NCBI GenBank assembly: GCA_028564925.1
Contig: CM053028.1
Coordinates: 627,449,380-627,513,379, forward strand
Source of the DNA: Lithobates sylvaticus
Taxonomy: Eukaryota > Chordata > Amphibia > Anura > Ranidae
Direction of reading: 5' to 3'
Length of the DNA: 64,000 nt
The position numbers were made by a program, and so were the translations under genes. Under the pieces are notes generated by a model. That model was not told the origin of the DNA, made no database searches, and saw only the letters and a program-made list of their open reading frames with translations. Of this stretch, positions 39,801 through 53,100 are shown one piece after another. Position 1 is the stretch's first letter; the number at the start of each line of letters is the position of its first letter.

Positions 39801-42800
39801 GCAGATGGAGTAATTTTGTTTTCACCTCTTTAAAAACAGAATGGTCTGGCATGTTTCCTTTGCTTCCGAAAGAATGGTTTGTCAGTGAGAACAGTCTTTT
39901 CTTTGTCTTTCTAACATATTAAGCCCCAGAATCTTTCCTTGGGTTCCATGAGCGTTGTTTCCATTTTGCATTTCCTCCAAGCACAGAAATCAAAAGAAAA
40001 ACATTGGCAGTGACTGCCCATCGCACTGCTATTAATCTTCCCTAATGGAAATACCATGTCATTTTTTTTCTTCTCCATCTAGCATTTAGTAAAAAGAGGC
40101 ATAGTTTACAAATGAGACCAAAACACAAAATTGGAAACTCAGCTTTTTTTGAAACAAAAGAAGACTCTAAGCACTCAAAACAACCACTCTGAATGAGCTC
40201 CCTCCTGCCATCTTCCCATCTAGAAAGATGACCAAGTCATCAAATGGTGGCAGCACCTGCATAGAGCAGCACTGCCAACAGGATTCCTAATGAGACAAGA
40301 ACCCTAAAATTCATCATCGTGGAAGGTGAGTTTGGACACTTTCGAGCACATTTCTCCCTTTGAATCCTACAGAAATGATCCCTGAAAGTATAGTCCTACC
40401 TTGACAAGGCAAAGATTTCAGCAACATCTTAATCACTATTCCTTCAACAAATGGTGAACATGTTTGTCAACCTCCAATGTAAACTACTTGTAGAAATCAA
40501 GTAGTAATAATTAAGATGCCTGTTTGCCAACATCCTATTCTAAAGAAAAATCATTTTGCAATTCTTTTCTCTCAAATCGTAACATTTCTTGATGCCTTAT
40601 ATTGGCTATCTAGATTCATTTGGATGTCCTTTTGGTAACCCGAGCAACGTTTTAAAAGCACCTCACAGTCTTGTTCAGCGCAGTAACAGGCGAGACTACA
40701 ATGCAGATGGAGTAATTTTGTTTTCACCTCTTTAAAAACAGAATGGTCTGGCATGTTTCCTTTGCTTCCGAAAGAATGGTTTGTCAGTGAGAACAGTCTT
40801 TTCTTTGTCTTTCTAACATATTAAGCCCCAGAATCTTTCCTTGGGTTCCATGAGCGTTGTTTCCATTTTGCATTTCCTCCAAGCACAGAAATCAAAAGAA
40901 AAACATTGGCAGTGACTGCCCATCGCACTGCTATTAATCTTCCCTAATGGAAATACCATGTCATTTTTTTTCTTCTCCATCTAGCATTTAGTAAAAAGAG
41001 GCATAGTTTACAAATGAGACCAAAACACAAAATTGGAAACTCAGCTTTTTTTGAAACAAAAGAAGACTCTAAGCACTCAAAACAACCACTCTGAATGAGC
41101 TCCCTCCTGCCATCTTCCCATCTAGAAAGATGACCAAGTCATCAAATGGTGGCAGCACCTGCATAGAGCAGCACTGCCAACAGGATTCCTAATGAGACAA
41201 GAACCCTAAAATTCATCATCGTGGAAGGTGAGTTTGGACACTTTCGAGCACATTTCTCCCTTTGAATCCTACAGAAATGATCCCTGAAAGTATAGTCCTA
41301 CCTTGACAAGGCAAAGATTTCAGCAACATCTTAATCACTATTCCTTCAACAAATGGTGAACATGTTTGTCAACCTCCAATGTAAACTACTTGTAGAAATC
41401 AAGTAGTAATAATTAAGATGCCTGTTTGCCAACATCCTATTCTAAAGAAAAATCATTTTGCAATTCTTTTCTCTCAAATCGTAACATTTCTTGATGCCTT
41501 ATATTGGCTATCTAGATTCATTTGGATGTCCTTTTGGTAACCCGAGCAACGTTTTAAAAGCACCTCACAGTCTTGTTCAGCGCAGTAACAGGCGAGACTA
41601 CAATGCAGATGGAGTAATTTTGTTTTCACCTCTTTAAAAACAGAATGGTCTGGCATGTTTCCTTTGCTTCCGAAAGAATGGTTTGTCAGTGAGAACAGTC
41701 TTTTCTTTGTCTTTCTAACATATTAAGCCCCAGAATCTTTCCTTGGGTTCCATGAGCGTTGTTTCCATTTTGCATTTCCTCCAAGCACAGAAATCAAAAG
41801 AAAAACATTGGCAGTGACTGCCCATCGCACTGCTATTAATCTTCCCTAATGGAAATACCATGTCATTTTTTTTCTTCTCCATCTAGCATTTAGTAAAAAG
41901 AGGCATAGTTTACAAATGAGACCAAAACACAAAATTGGAAACTCAGCTTTTTTTGAAACAAAAGAAGACTCTAAGCACTCAAAACAACCACTCTGAATGA
42001 GCTCCCTCCTGCCATCTTCCCATCTAGAAAGATGACCAAGTCATCAAATGGTGGCAGCACCTGCATAGAGCAGCACTGCCAACAGGATTCCTAATGAGAC
42101 AAGAACCCTAAAATTCATCATCGTGGAAGGTGAGTTTGGACACTTTCGAGCACATTTCTCCCTTTGAATCCTACAGAAATGATCCCTGAAAGTATAGTCC
42201 TACCTTGACAAGGCAAAGATTTCAGCAACATCTTAATCACTATTCCTTCAACAAATGGTGAACATGTTTGTCAACCTCCAATGTAAACTACTTGTAGAAA
42301 TCAAGTAGTAATAATTAAGATGCCTGTTTGCCAACATCCTATTCTAAAGAAAAATCATTTTGCAATTCTTTTCTCTCAAATCGTAACATTTCTTGATGCC
42401 TTATATTGGCTATCTAGATTCATTTGGATGTCCTTTTGGTAACCCGAGCAACGTTTTAAAAGCACCTCACAGTCTTGTTCAGCGCAGTAACAGGCGAGAC
42501 TACAATGCAGATGGAGTAATTTTGTTTTCACCTCTTTAAAAACAGAATGGTCTGGCATGTTTCCTTTGCTTCCGAAAGAATGGTTTGTCAGTGAGAACAG
42601 TCTTTTCTTTGTCTTTCTAACATATTAAGCCCCAGAATCTTTCCTTGGGTTCCATGAGCGTTGTTTCCATTTTGCATTTCCTCCAAGCACAGAAATCAAA
42701 AGAAAAACATTGGCAGTGACTGCCCATCGCACTGCTATTAATCTTCCCTAATGGAAATACCATGTCATTTTTTTTCTTCTCCATCTAGCATTTAGTAAAA

Positions 42801-44090
42801 AGAGGCATAGTTTACAAATGAGACCAAAACACAAAATTGGAAACTCAGCTTTTTTTGAAACAAAAGAAGACTCTAAGCACTCAAAACAACCACTCTGAAT
42901 GAGCTCCCTCCTGCCATCTTCCCATCTAGAAAGATGACCAAGTCATCAAATGGTGGCAGCACCTGCATAGAGCAGCACTGCCAACAGGATTCCTAATGAG
43001 ACAAGAACCCTAAAATTCATCATCGTGGAAGGTGAGTTTGGACACTTTCGAGCACATTTCTCCCTTTGAATCCTACAGAAATGATCCCTGAAAGTATAGT
43101 CCTACCTTGACAAGGCAAAGATTTCAGCAACATCTTAATCACTATTCCTTCAACAAATGGTGAACATGTTTGTCAACCTCCAATGTAAACTACTTGTAGA
43201 AATCAAGTAGTAATAATTAAGATGCCTGTTTGCCAACATCCTATTCTAAAGAAAAATCATTTTGCAATTCTTTTCTCTCAAATCGTAACATTTCTTGATG
43301 CCTTATATTGGCTATCTAGATTCATTTGGATGTCCTTTTGGTAACCCGAGCAACGTTTTAAAAGCACCTCACAGTCTTGTTCAGCGCAGTAACAGGCGAG
43401 ACTACAATGCAGATGGAGTAATTTTGTTTTCACCTCTTTAAAAACAGAATGGTCTGGCATGTTTCCTTTGCTTCCGAAAGAATGGTTTGTCAGTGAGAAC
43501 AGTCTTTTCTTTGTCTTTCTAACATATTAAGCCCCAGAATCTTTCCTTGGGTTCCATGAGCGTTGTTTCCATTTTGCATTTCCTCCAAGCACAGAAATCA
43601 AAAGAAAAACATTGGCAGTGACTGCCCATCGCACTGCTATTAATCTTCCCTAATGGAAATACCATGTCATTTTTTTTCTTCTCCATCTAGCATTTCGTAA
43701 AAAGAGGCATAGTTTACAAATGAGACCAAAACACAAAATTGGAAACTCAGCTTTTTTTGAAACAAAAGAAGACTCTAAGCACTCAAAACAACCACTCTGA
43801 ATGAGCTCCCTCCTGCCATCTTCCCATCTAGAAAGATGACCAAGTCATCAAATGGTGGCAGCACCTGCATAGAGCAGCACTGCCAACAGGATTCCTAATG
43901 AGACAAGAACCCTAAAATTCATCATCGTGGAAGGTGAGTTTGGACACTTTCGAGCACATTTCTCCCTTTGAATCCTACAGAAATGATCCCTGAAAGTATA
44001 GTCCTACCTTGACAAGGCAAAGATTTCAGCAACATCTTAATCACTATTCCTTCAACAAATGGTGAACATGTTTGTCAACCTCCAATGTAA

Positions 44091-44181
44091 CCCGAGCAAC
44101 GTTTTAAAAGCACCTCACAGTCTTGTTCAGCGCAGTAACAGGCGAGACTACAATGCAGATGTTTGTCAACCTCCAATGTAA
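44091..44181 (+). repeat. 91-bp templated duplication inside one monomer
   Basis: After CCTCCAATGTAA the sequence jumps forward about 250 bp in the monomer to CCCGAGCAACG, follows it for about 70 bp to ATGCAGATG, then jumps back to GTTTGTCAACC and repeats CTCCAATGTAA. Short matches (GTAA and ATG) lie at both jumps. This explains the single 993-bp monomer. Confidence 0.92.
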
Positions 44182-47100
44182 ACTACTTGTAGAAATCAAG
44201 TAGTAATAATTAAGATGCCTGTTTGCCAACATCCTATTCTAAAGAAAAATCATTTTGCAATTCTTTTCTCTCAAATCGTAACATTTCTTGATGCCTTATA
44301 TTGGCTATCTAGATTCATTTGGATGTCCTTTTGGTAACCCGAGCAACGTTTTAAAAGCACCTCACAGTCTTGTTCAGCGCAGTAACAGGCGAGACTACAA
44401 TGCAGATGGAGTAATTTTGTTTTCACCTCTTTAAAAACAGAATGGTCTGGCATGTTTCCTTTGCTTCCGAAAGAATGGTTTGTCAGTGAGAACAGTCTTT
44501 TCTTTGTCTTTCTAACATATAAAGCCCCAGAATCTTTCCTTGGGTTCCATGAGCGTTGTTTCCATTTTGCATTTCCTCCAAGCACAGAAATCAAAAGAAA
44601 AACATTGGCAGTGACTGCCCATCGCACTGCTATTAATCTTCCCTAATAGAAATATCATGTCATTTTTTTTCTTTTCCATATAGCATTTAGTAAAAAGAGG
44701 CATAGTTTACAAATGAGACCAAAACACAAAATTGGAAACTCAGCTTTTTTTGAAACAAAAGAAGACTCTAAGCACTCAAAACAACCACTCTGAATGAGCT
44801 CCCTCCTGCCATCTTCCCATCTAGAAAGATGACCAAGTCATCAAATGGTGGCAGCACCTGCATAGAGCAGCACTGCCAACAGGATTCCTAATGAGACAAG
44901 AACCCTAAAATTCATCATCGTGGAAGGTGAGTTTGGACACTTTCGAGCACATTTCTCCCTTTGAATCCTACAGAAATGATCCCTGAAAGTATAGTCCTAC
45001 CTTGACAAGGCAAAGATTTCAGCAACATCTTAATCACTATTCCTTCAACAAATGGTGAACATGTTTGTCAACCTCCAATGTAAACTACTTGTAGAAATCA
45101 AGTAGTAATAATTAAGATGCCTGTTTGCCAACATCCTATTCTAAAGAAAAATCATTTTGCAATTCTTTTCTCTCAAATCGTAACATTTCTTGATGCCTTA
45201 TATTGGCTATCTAGATTCATTTGGATGTCCTTTTGGTAACCCGAGCAACGTTTTAAAAGCACCTCACAGTCTTGTTCAGCGCAGTAACAGGCGAGACTAC
45301 AATGCAGATGGAGTAATTTTGTTTTCACCTCTTTAAAAACAGAATGGTCTGGCATGTTTCCTTTGCTTCCGAAAGAATGGTTTGTCAGTGAGAACAGTCT
45401 TTTCTTTGTCTTTCTAACATATAAAGCCCCAGAATCTTTCCTTGGGTTCCATGAGCGTTGTTTCCATTTTGCATTTCCTCCAAGCGCAGAAATCAAAGGA
45501 AAAACATTGGCAGTGACTGCCCATCGCACTGCTAATAATCTTCCCTAATAGAAATATCATGTCATTTTTTTTCTTTTCCATCTAGCATTTAGTAAAAAGA
45601 GGCATAGTTTACAAATGAGACCAAAACACAAAATTGGAAACTCAGCTTTTTTTGAAACAAAAGAAGACTCTAAGCACTCAAAACAACCACTCTGAATGAG
45701 CTCCCTCCTGCCATCTTCCCATCTAGAAAGATGACCAAGTCATCAAATGGTGGCAGCACCTGCATAGAGCAGCACTGCCAACAGGATTCCTAATGAGACA
45801 AGAACCCTAAAATTCATCATCGTGGAAGGTGAGTTTGGACACTTTCGAGCACATTTCTCCCTTTGAATCCTACAGAAATGATCCCTGAAAGTATAGTCCT
45901 ACCTTGACAAGGCAAAGATTTCAGCAACATCTTAATCACTATTCCTTCAACAAATGGTGAACATGTTTGTCAACCTCCAATGTAAACTACTTGTAGAAAT
46001 CAAGTAGTAATAATTAAGATGCCTGTTTGCCAACATCCTATTCTAAAGAAAAATCATTTTGCAATTCTTTTCTCTCAAATCGTAACATTTCTTGATGCCT
46101 TATATTGGCTATCTAGATTCATTTGGATGTCCTTTTGGTAACCCGAGCAACGTTTTAAAAGCACCTCACAGTCTTGTTCAGCGCAGTAACAGGCGAGACT
46201 ACAATGCAGATGGAGTAATTTTGTTTTCACCTCTTTAAAAACAGAATGGTCTGGCATGTTACCTTTGCTTCCGAAAGAATGGTTTGTCAGTGAGAACAGT
46301 CTTTTCTTTGTCTTTCTAACATATTAAGCCCCAGAATCTTTCCTTGGGTTCCATGAGCGTTGTTTCCATTTTGCATTTCCTCCAAGCACAGAAATCAAAA
46401 GAAAAACATTGGCAGTGACTGCCCATCGCACTGCTATTAATCTTCCCTAATGGAAATACCATGTCATTTTTTTTCTTCTCCATCTAGCATTTCGTAAAAA
46501 GAGGCATAGTTTACAAATGAGACCAAAACACAAAATTGGAAACTCAGCTTTTTTTGAAACAAAAGAAGACTCTAAGCACTCAAAACAACCACTCTGAATG
46601 AGCTCCCTCCTGCCATCTTCCCATCTAGAAAGATGACCAAGTCATCAAATGGTGGCAGCACCTGCATAGAGCAGCACTGCCAACAGGATTCCTAATGAGA
46701 CAAGAACCCTAAAATTCATCATCGTGGAAGGTGAGTTTGGACACTTTCGAGCACATTTCTCCCTTTGAATCCTACAGAAATGATCCCTGAAAGTATAGTC
46801 CTACCTTGACAAGGCAAAGATTTCAGCAACATCTTAATCACTATTCCTTCAACAAATGGTGAACATGTTTGTCAACCTCCAATGTAAACTACTTGTAGAA
46901 ATCAAGTAGTAATAATTAAGATGCCTGTTTGCCAACATCCTATTCTAAAGAAAAATCATTTTGCAATTCTTTTCTCTCAAATCGTAACATTTCTTGATGC
47001 CTTATATTGGCTATCTAGATTCATTTGGATGTCCTTTTGGTAACCCGAGCAACGTTTTAAAAGCACCTCACAGTCTTGTTCAGCGCAGTAACAGGCGAGA

Positions 47101-50100
47101 CTACAATGCAGATGGAGTAATTTTGTTTTCACCTCTTTAAAAACAGAATGGTCTGGCATGTTTCCTTTGCTTCCGAAAGAATGGTTTGTCAGTGAGAACA
47201 GTCTTTTCTTTGTCTTTCTAACATATTAAGCCCCAGAATCTTTCCTTGGGTTCCATGAGCGTTGTTTCCATTTTGCATTTCCTCCAAGCGCAGAAATCAA
47301 AGGAAAAACATTGGCAGTGACTGCCCATCGCACTGCTATTAATCTTCCCTAATGGAAATACCATGTCATTTTTTTTCTTCTCCATCTAGCATTTCGTAAA
47401 AAGAGGCATAGTTTACAAATGAGACCAAAACACAAAATTGGAAACTCAGCTTTTTTTGAAACAAAAGAAGACTCTAAGCACTCAAAACAACCACTCTGAA
47501 TGAGCTCCCTCCTGCCATCTTCCCATCTAGAAAGATGACCAAGTCATCAAATGGTGGCAGCACCTGCATAGAGCAGCACTGCCAACAGGATTCCTAATGA
47601 GACAAGAACCCTAAAATTCATCATCGTGGAAGGTGAGTTTGGACACTTTCGAGCACATTTCTCCCTTTGAATCCTACAGAAATGATCCCTGAAAGTATAG
47701 TCCTACCTTGACAAGGCAAAGATTTCAGCAACATCTTAATCACTATTCCTTCAACAAATGGTGAACATGTTTGTCAACCTCCAATGTAAACTACTTGTAG
47801 AAATCAAGTAGTAATAATTAAGATGCCTGTTTGCCAACATCCTATTCTAAAGAAAAATCATTTTGCAATTCTTTTCTCTCAAATCGTAACATTTCTTGAT
47901 GCCTTATATTGGCTATCTAGATTCATTTGGATGTCCTTTTGGTAACCCGAGCAACGTTTTAAAAGCACCTCACAGTCTTGTTCAGCGCAGTAACAGGCGA
48001 GACTACAATGCAGATGGAGTAATTTTGTTTTCACCTCTTTAAAAACAGAATGGTCTGGCATGTTTCCTTTGCTTCCGAAAGAATGGTTTGTCAGTGAGAA
48101 CAGTCTTTTCTTTGTCTTTCTAACATATTAAGCCCCAGAATCTTTCCTTGGGTTCCATGAGCGTTGTTTCCATTTTGCATTTCCTCCAAGCACAGAAATC
48201 AAAAGAAAAACATTGGCAGTGACTGCCCATCGCACTGCTATTAATCTTCCCTAATGGAAATACCATGTCATTTTTTTTCTTCTCCATCTAGCATTTCGTA
48301 AAAAGAGGCATAGTTTACAAATGAGACCAAAACACAAAATTGGAAACTCAGCTTTTTTTGAAACAAAAGAAGACTCTAAGCACTCAAAACAACCACTCTG
48401 AATGAGCTCCCTCCTGCCATCTTCCCATCTAGAAAGATGACCAAGTCATCAAATGGTGGCAGCACCTGCATAGAGCAGCACTGCCAACAGGATTCCTAAT
48501 GAGACAAGAACCCTAAAATTCATCATCGTGGAAGGTGAGTTTGGACACTTTCGAGCACATTTCTCCCTTTGAATCCTACAGAAATGATCCCTGAAAGTAT
48601 AGTCCTACCTTGACAAGGCAAAGATTTCAGCAACATCTTAATCACTATTCCTTCAACAAATGGTGAACATGTTTGTCAACCTCCAATGTAAACTACTTGT
48701 AGAAATCAAGTAGTAATAATTAAGATGCCTGTTTGCCAACATCCTATTCTAAAGAAAAATCATTTTGCAATTCTTTTCTCTCAAATCGTAACATTTCTTG
48801 ATGCCTTATATTGGCTATCTAGATTCATTTGGATGTCCTTTTGGTAACCCGAGCAACGTTTTAAAAGCACCCCACAGTCTTGTTCAGCGCAGTAACAGGC
48901 GAGACTACAATGCAGATGGAGTAATTTTGTTTTCACCTCTTTAAAAACAGAATGGTCTGGCATGTTACCTTTGCTTCCGAAAGAATGGTTTGTCAGTGAG
49001 AACAGTCTTTTCTTTGTCTTTCTAACATATAAAGCCCCAGAATCTTTCCTTGGGTTCCATGAGCGTTGTTTCCATTTTGCATTTCCTCCAAGCGCAGAAA
49101 TCAAAGAAAAAACATTGGCAGTGACTGCCCATCGCACTACTAATAATCTTCCCTAATAGAAATATCATGTCATTTTTTTTCTTTTCCATCTAGCATTTAG
49201 TAAAAAGAGGCAGAGTTTACAAATGAGACCAAAACACAAAATTGGAAACTCAGCTTTTTTTGAAACAAAAGAAGACTCTAAGCACTCAAAACAACCACTC
49301 TGAATGAGCTCCCTCCTGCCATCTTCCCATCTAGAAAGATAACCAAGTCATCAAATGGTGGCAGCACCTGCATAGAACAGCACTGTCAACAGGATTCCTA
49401 ATGAGACAAGAACCCTAAAATTCATCATCGTGGAAGGTGAGTTTGGACACTTTCGAGCACATTTCTCCCTTTGAATCCTACAGAAATGATCCCTGAAAGT
49501 ATAGTCCTACCTTGACAAGGCAAAGATTTCAGCAACATCTTAATCACTATTCCTTCAACAAATGGTGAACATGTTTGTCAACCTCCAATGTAAACTACTT
49601 GTAGAAATCAAGTAGTAATAATTAAGATGCCTGTTTGCCAACATCCTATTCTAAAGAAAAATCATTTTGCAATTCTTTTCTCTCAAATCGTAACATTTCT
49701 TGATGCCTTATATTGGCTATCTAGATTCATTTGGATGTCCTTTTGGTAACCCGAGCAACGTTTTAAAAGCACCTCACAGTCTTGTTCAGCGCAGTAACAG
49801 GCGAGACTACAATGCAGATGGAGTAATTTTGTTTTCACCTCTTTAAAAACAGAATGGTCTGGCATGTTTCCTTTGCTTCCGAAAGAATGGTTTGTCAGTG
49901 AGAACAGTCTTTTCTTTGTCTTTCTAACATATTAAGCCCCAGAATCTTTCCTTGGGTTCCATGAGCGTTGTTTCCATTTTGCATTTCCTCCAAGCACAGA
50001 AATCAAAGGAAAAACATTGGCAGTGACTGCCCATCGCACTGCTAATAATCTTCCCTAATAGAAATATCATGTCATTTTTTTTCTTTTCCATCTAGCATTT

Positions 50101-53100
50101 AGTAAAAAGAGGCATAGTTTACAAATGAGACCAAAACAAAAAATTGGAATCTCAGCTTTTTTTGAAACAAAAGAAGACTCTAAGCACTCAAAACAACCAC
50201 TCTGAATGAGCTCCCTCCTGCCATCTTCCCATCTAGAAAGATGACCAAGTCATCAAATGGTGGCAGCACCTGCATAGAGCAGCACTGCCAACAGGATTCC
50301 TAATGAGACAAGAACCCTAAAATTCATCATCGTGGAAGGTGAGTTTGGACACTTTCGAGCACATTTCTCCCTTTGAATCCTACAGAAATGATCCCTGAAA
50401 GTATAGTCCTACCTTGACAAGGCAAAGATTTCAGCAACATCTTAATCACTATTCCTTCAACAAATGGTGAACATGTTTGTCAACCTCCAATGTAAACTAC
50501 TTGTAGAAATCAAGTAGTAATAATTAAGATGCCTGTTTGCCAACATCCTATTCTAAAGAAAAATCATTTTGCAATTCTTTTCTCTCAAATCGTAACATTT
50601 CTTGATGCCTTATATTGGCTATCTAGATTCATTTGGATGTCCTTTTGGTAACCCGAGCAACGTTTTAAAAGCACCTCACAGTCTTGTTCAGCGCAGTAAC
50701 AGGCGAGACTACAATGCAGATGGAGTAATTTTGTTTTCACCTCTTTAAAAACAGAATGGTCTGGCATGTTTCCTTTGCTTCCGAAAGAATGGTTTGTCAG
50801 TGAGAACAGTCTTTTCTTTGTCTTTCTAACATATTAAGCCCCAGAATCTTTCCTTGGGTTCCATGAGCGTTGTTTCCATTTTGCATTTCCTCCAAGCACA
50901 GAAATCAAAAGAAAAACATTGGCAGTGACTGCCCATCGCACTGCTATTAATCTTCCCTAATGGAAATACCATGTCATTTTTTTTCTTCTCCATCTAGCAT
51001 TTAGTAAAAAGAGGCATAGTTTACAAATGAGACCAAAACACAAAATTGGAAACTCAGCTTTTTTTGAAACAAAAGAAGACTCTAAGCACTCAAAACAACC
51101 ACTCTGAATGAGCTCCCTCCTGCCATCTTCCCATCTAGAAAGATGACCAAGTCATCAAATGGTGGCAGCACCTGCATAGAGCAGCACTGCCAACAGGATT
51201 CCTAATGAGACAAGAACCCTAAAATTCATCATCGTGGAAGGTGAGTTTGGACACTTTCGAGCACATTTCTCCCTTTGAATCCTACAGAAATGATCCCTGA
51301 AAGTATAGTCCTACCTTGACAAGGCAAAGATTTCAGCAACATCTTAATCACTATTCCTTCAACAAATGGTGAACATGTTTGTCAACCTCCAATGTAAACT
51401 ACTTGTAGAAATCAAGTAGTAATAATTAAGATGCCTGTTTGCCAACATCCTATTCTAAAGAAAAATCATTTTGCAATTCTTTTCTCTCAAATCGTAACAT
51501 TTCTTGATGCCTTATATTGGCTATCTAGATTCATTTGGATGTCCTTTTGGTAACCCGAGCAACGTTTTAAAAGCACCTCACAGTCTTGTTCAGCGCAGTA
51601 ACAGGCGAGACTACAATGCAGATGGAGTAATTTTGTTTTCACCTCTTTAAAAACAGAATGGTCTGGCATGTTTCCTTTGCTTCCGAAAGAATGGTTTGTC
51701 AGTGAGAACAGTCTTTTCTTTGTCTTTCTAACATATTAAGCCCCAGAATCTTTCCTTGGGTTCCATGAGCGTTGTTTCCATTTTGCATTTCCTCCAAGCA
51801 CAGAAATCAAAAGAAAAACATTGGCAGTGACTGCCCATCGCACTGCTATTAATCTTCCCTAATGGAAATACCATGTCATTTTTTTTCTTCTCCATCTAGC
51901 ATTTCGTAAAAAGAGGCATAGTTTACAAATGAGACCAAAACACAAAATTGGAAACTCAGCTTTTTTTGAAACAAAAGAAGACTCTAAGCACTCAAAACAA
52001 CCACTCTGAATGAGCTCCCTCCTGCCATCTTCCCATCTAGAAAGATGACCAAGTCATCAAATGGTGGCAGCACCTGCATAGAGCAGCACTGCCAACAGGA
52101 TTCCTAATGAGACAAGAACCCTAAAATTCATCATCGTGGAAGGTGAGTTTGGACACTTTCGAGCACATTTCTCCCTTTGAATCCTACAGAAATGATCCCT
52201 GAAAGTATAGTCCTACCTTGACAAGGCAAAGATTTCAGCAACATCTTAATCACTATTCCTTCAACAAATGGTGAACATGTTTGTCAACCTCCAATGTAAA
52301 CTACTTGTAGAAATCAAGTAGTAATAATTAAGATGCCTGTTTGCCAACATCCTATTCTAAAGAAAAATCATTTTGCAATTCTTTTCTCTCAAATCGTAAC
52401 ATTTCTTGATGCCTTATATTGGCTATCTAGATTCATTTGGATGTCCTTTTGGTAACCCGAGCAACGTTTTAAAAGCACCTCACAGTCTTGTTCAGCGCAG
52501 TAACAGGCGAGACTACAATGCAGATGGAGTAATTTTGTTTTCACCTCTTTAAAAACAGAATGGTCTGGCATGTTTCCTTTGCTTCCGAAAGAATGGTTTG
52601 TCAGTGAGAACAGTCTTTTCTTTGTCTTTCTAACATATTAAGCCCCAGAATCTTTCCTTGGGTTCCATGAGCGTTGTTTCCATTTTGCATTTCCTCCAAG
52701 CACAGAAATCAAAAGAAAAACATTGGCAGTGACTGCCCATCGCACTGCTAATAATCTTCCCTAATAGAAATACCATGTCATTTTTTTTCTTTTCCATCTA
52801 GCATTTAGTAAAAAGAGGCATAGTTTACAAATGAGACCAAAACACAAAATTGGAAACTCAGCTTTTTTTGAAACAAAAGAAGACTCTAAGCACTCAAAAC
52901 AACCACTCTGAATGAGCTCCCTCCTGCCATCTTTCCATCTAGAAAGATGACCAAGTCATCAAATGGTGGCAGCACCTGCATAGAGCAGCACTGCCAACAG
53001 GATTCCTAATGAGACAAGAACCCTAAAATTCATCATCGTGGAAGGTGAGTTTGGACACTTTCGAGCACATTTCTCCCTTTGAATCCTACAGAAATGATCC

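Noticed and set aside
44271-44627. Recurrent 118-residue minus-strand open frame in the satellite, apparently a repeated gene
   Set aside because: Most monomers carry the class II variant, which stops the frame after about 60 codons. The differences do not avoid changing the protein, and no domain is recognisable. It is an open frame by chance copied with the repeat.
45354-45548. 64-residue plus-strand open frame recurring in some monomers
   Set aside because: It exists only in class I copies (CATAAAG against the stop-bearing CATTAAG) and overlaps the minus-strand frame. There is no sign of coding constraint.
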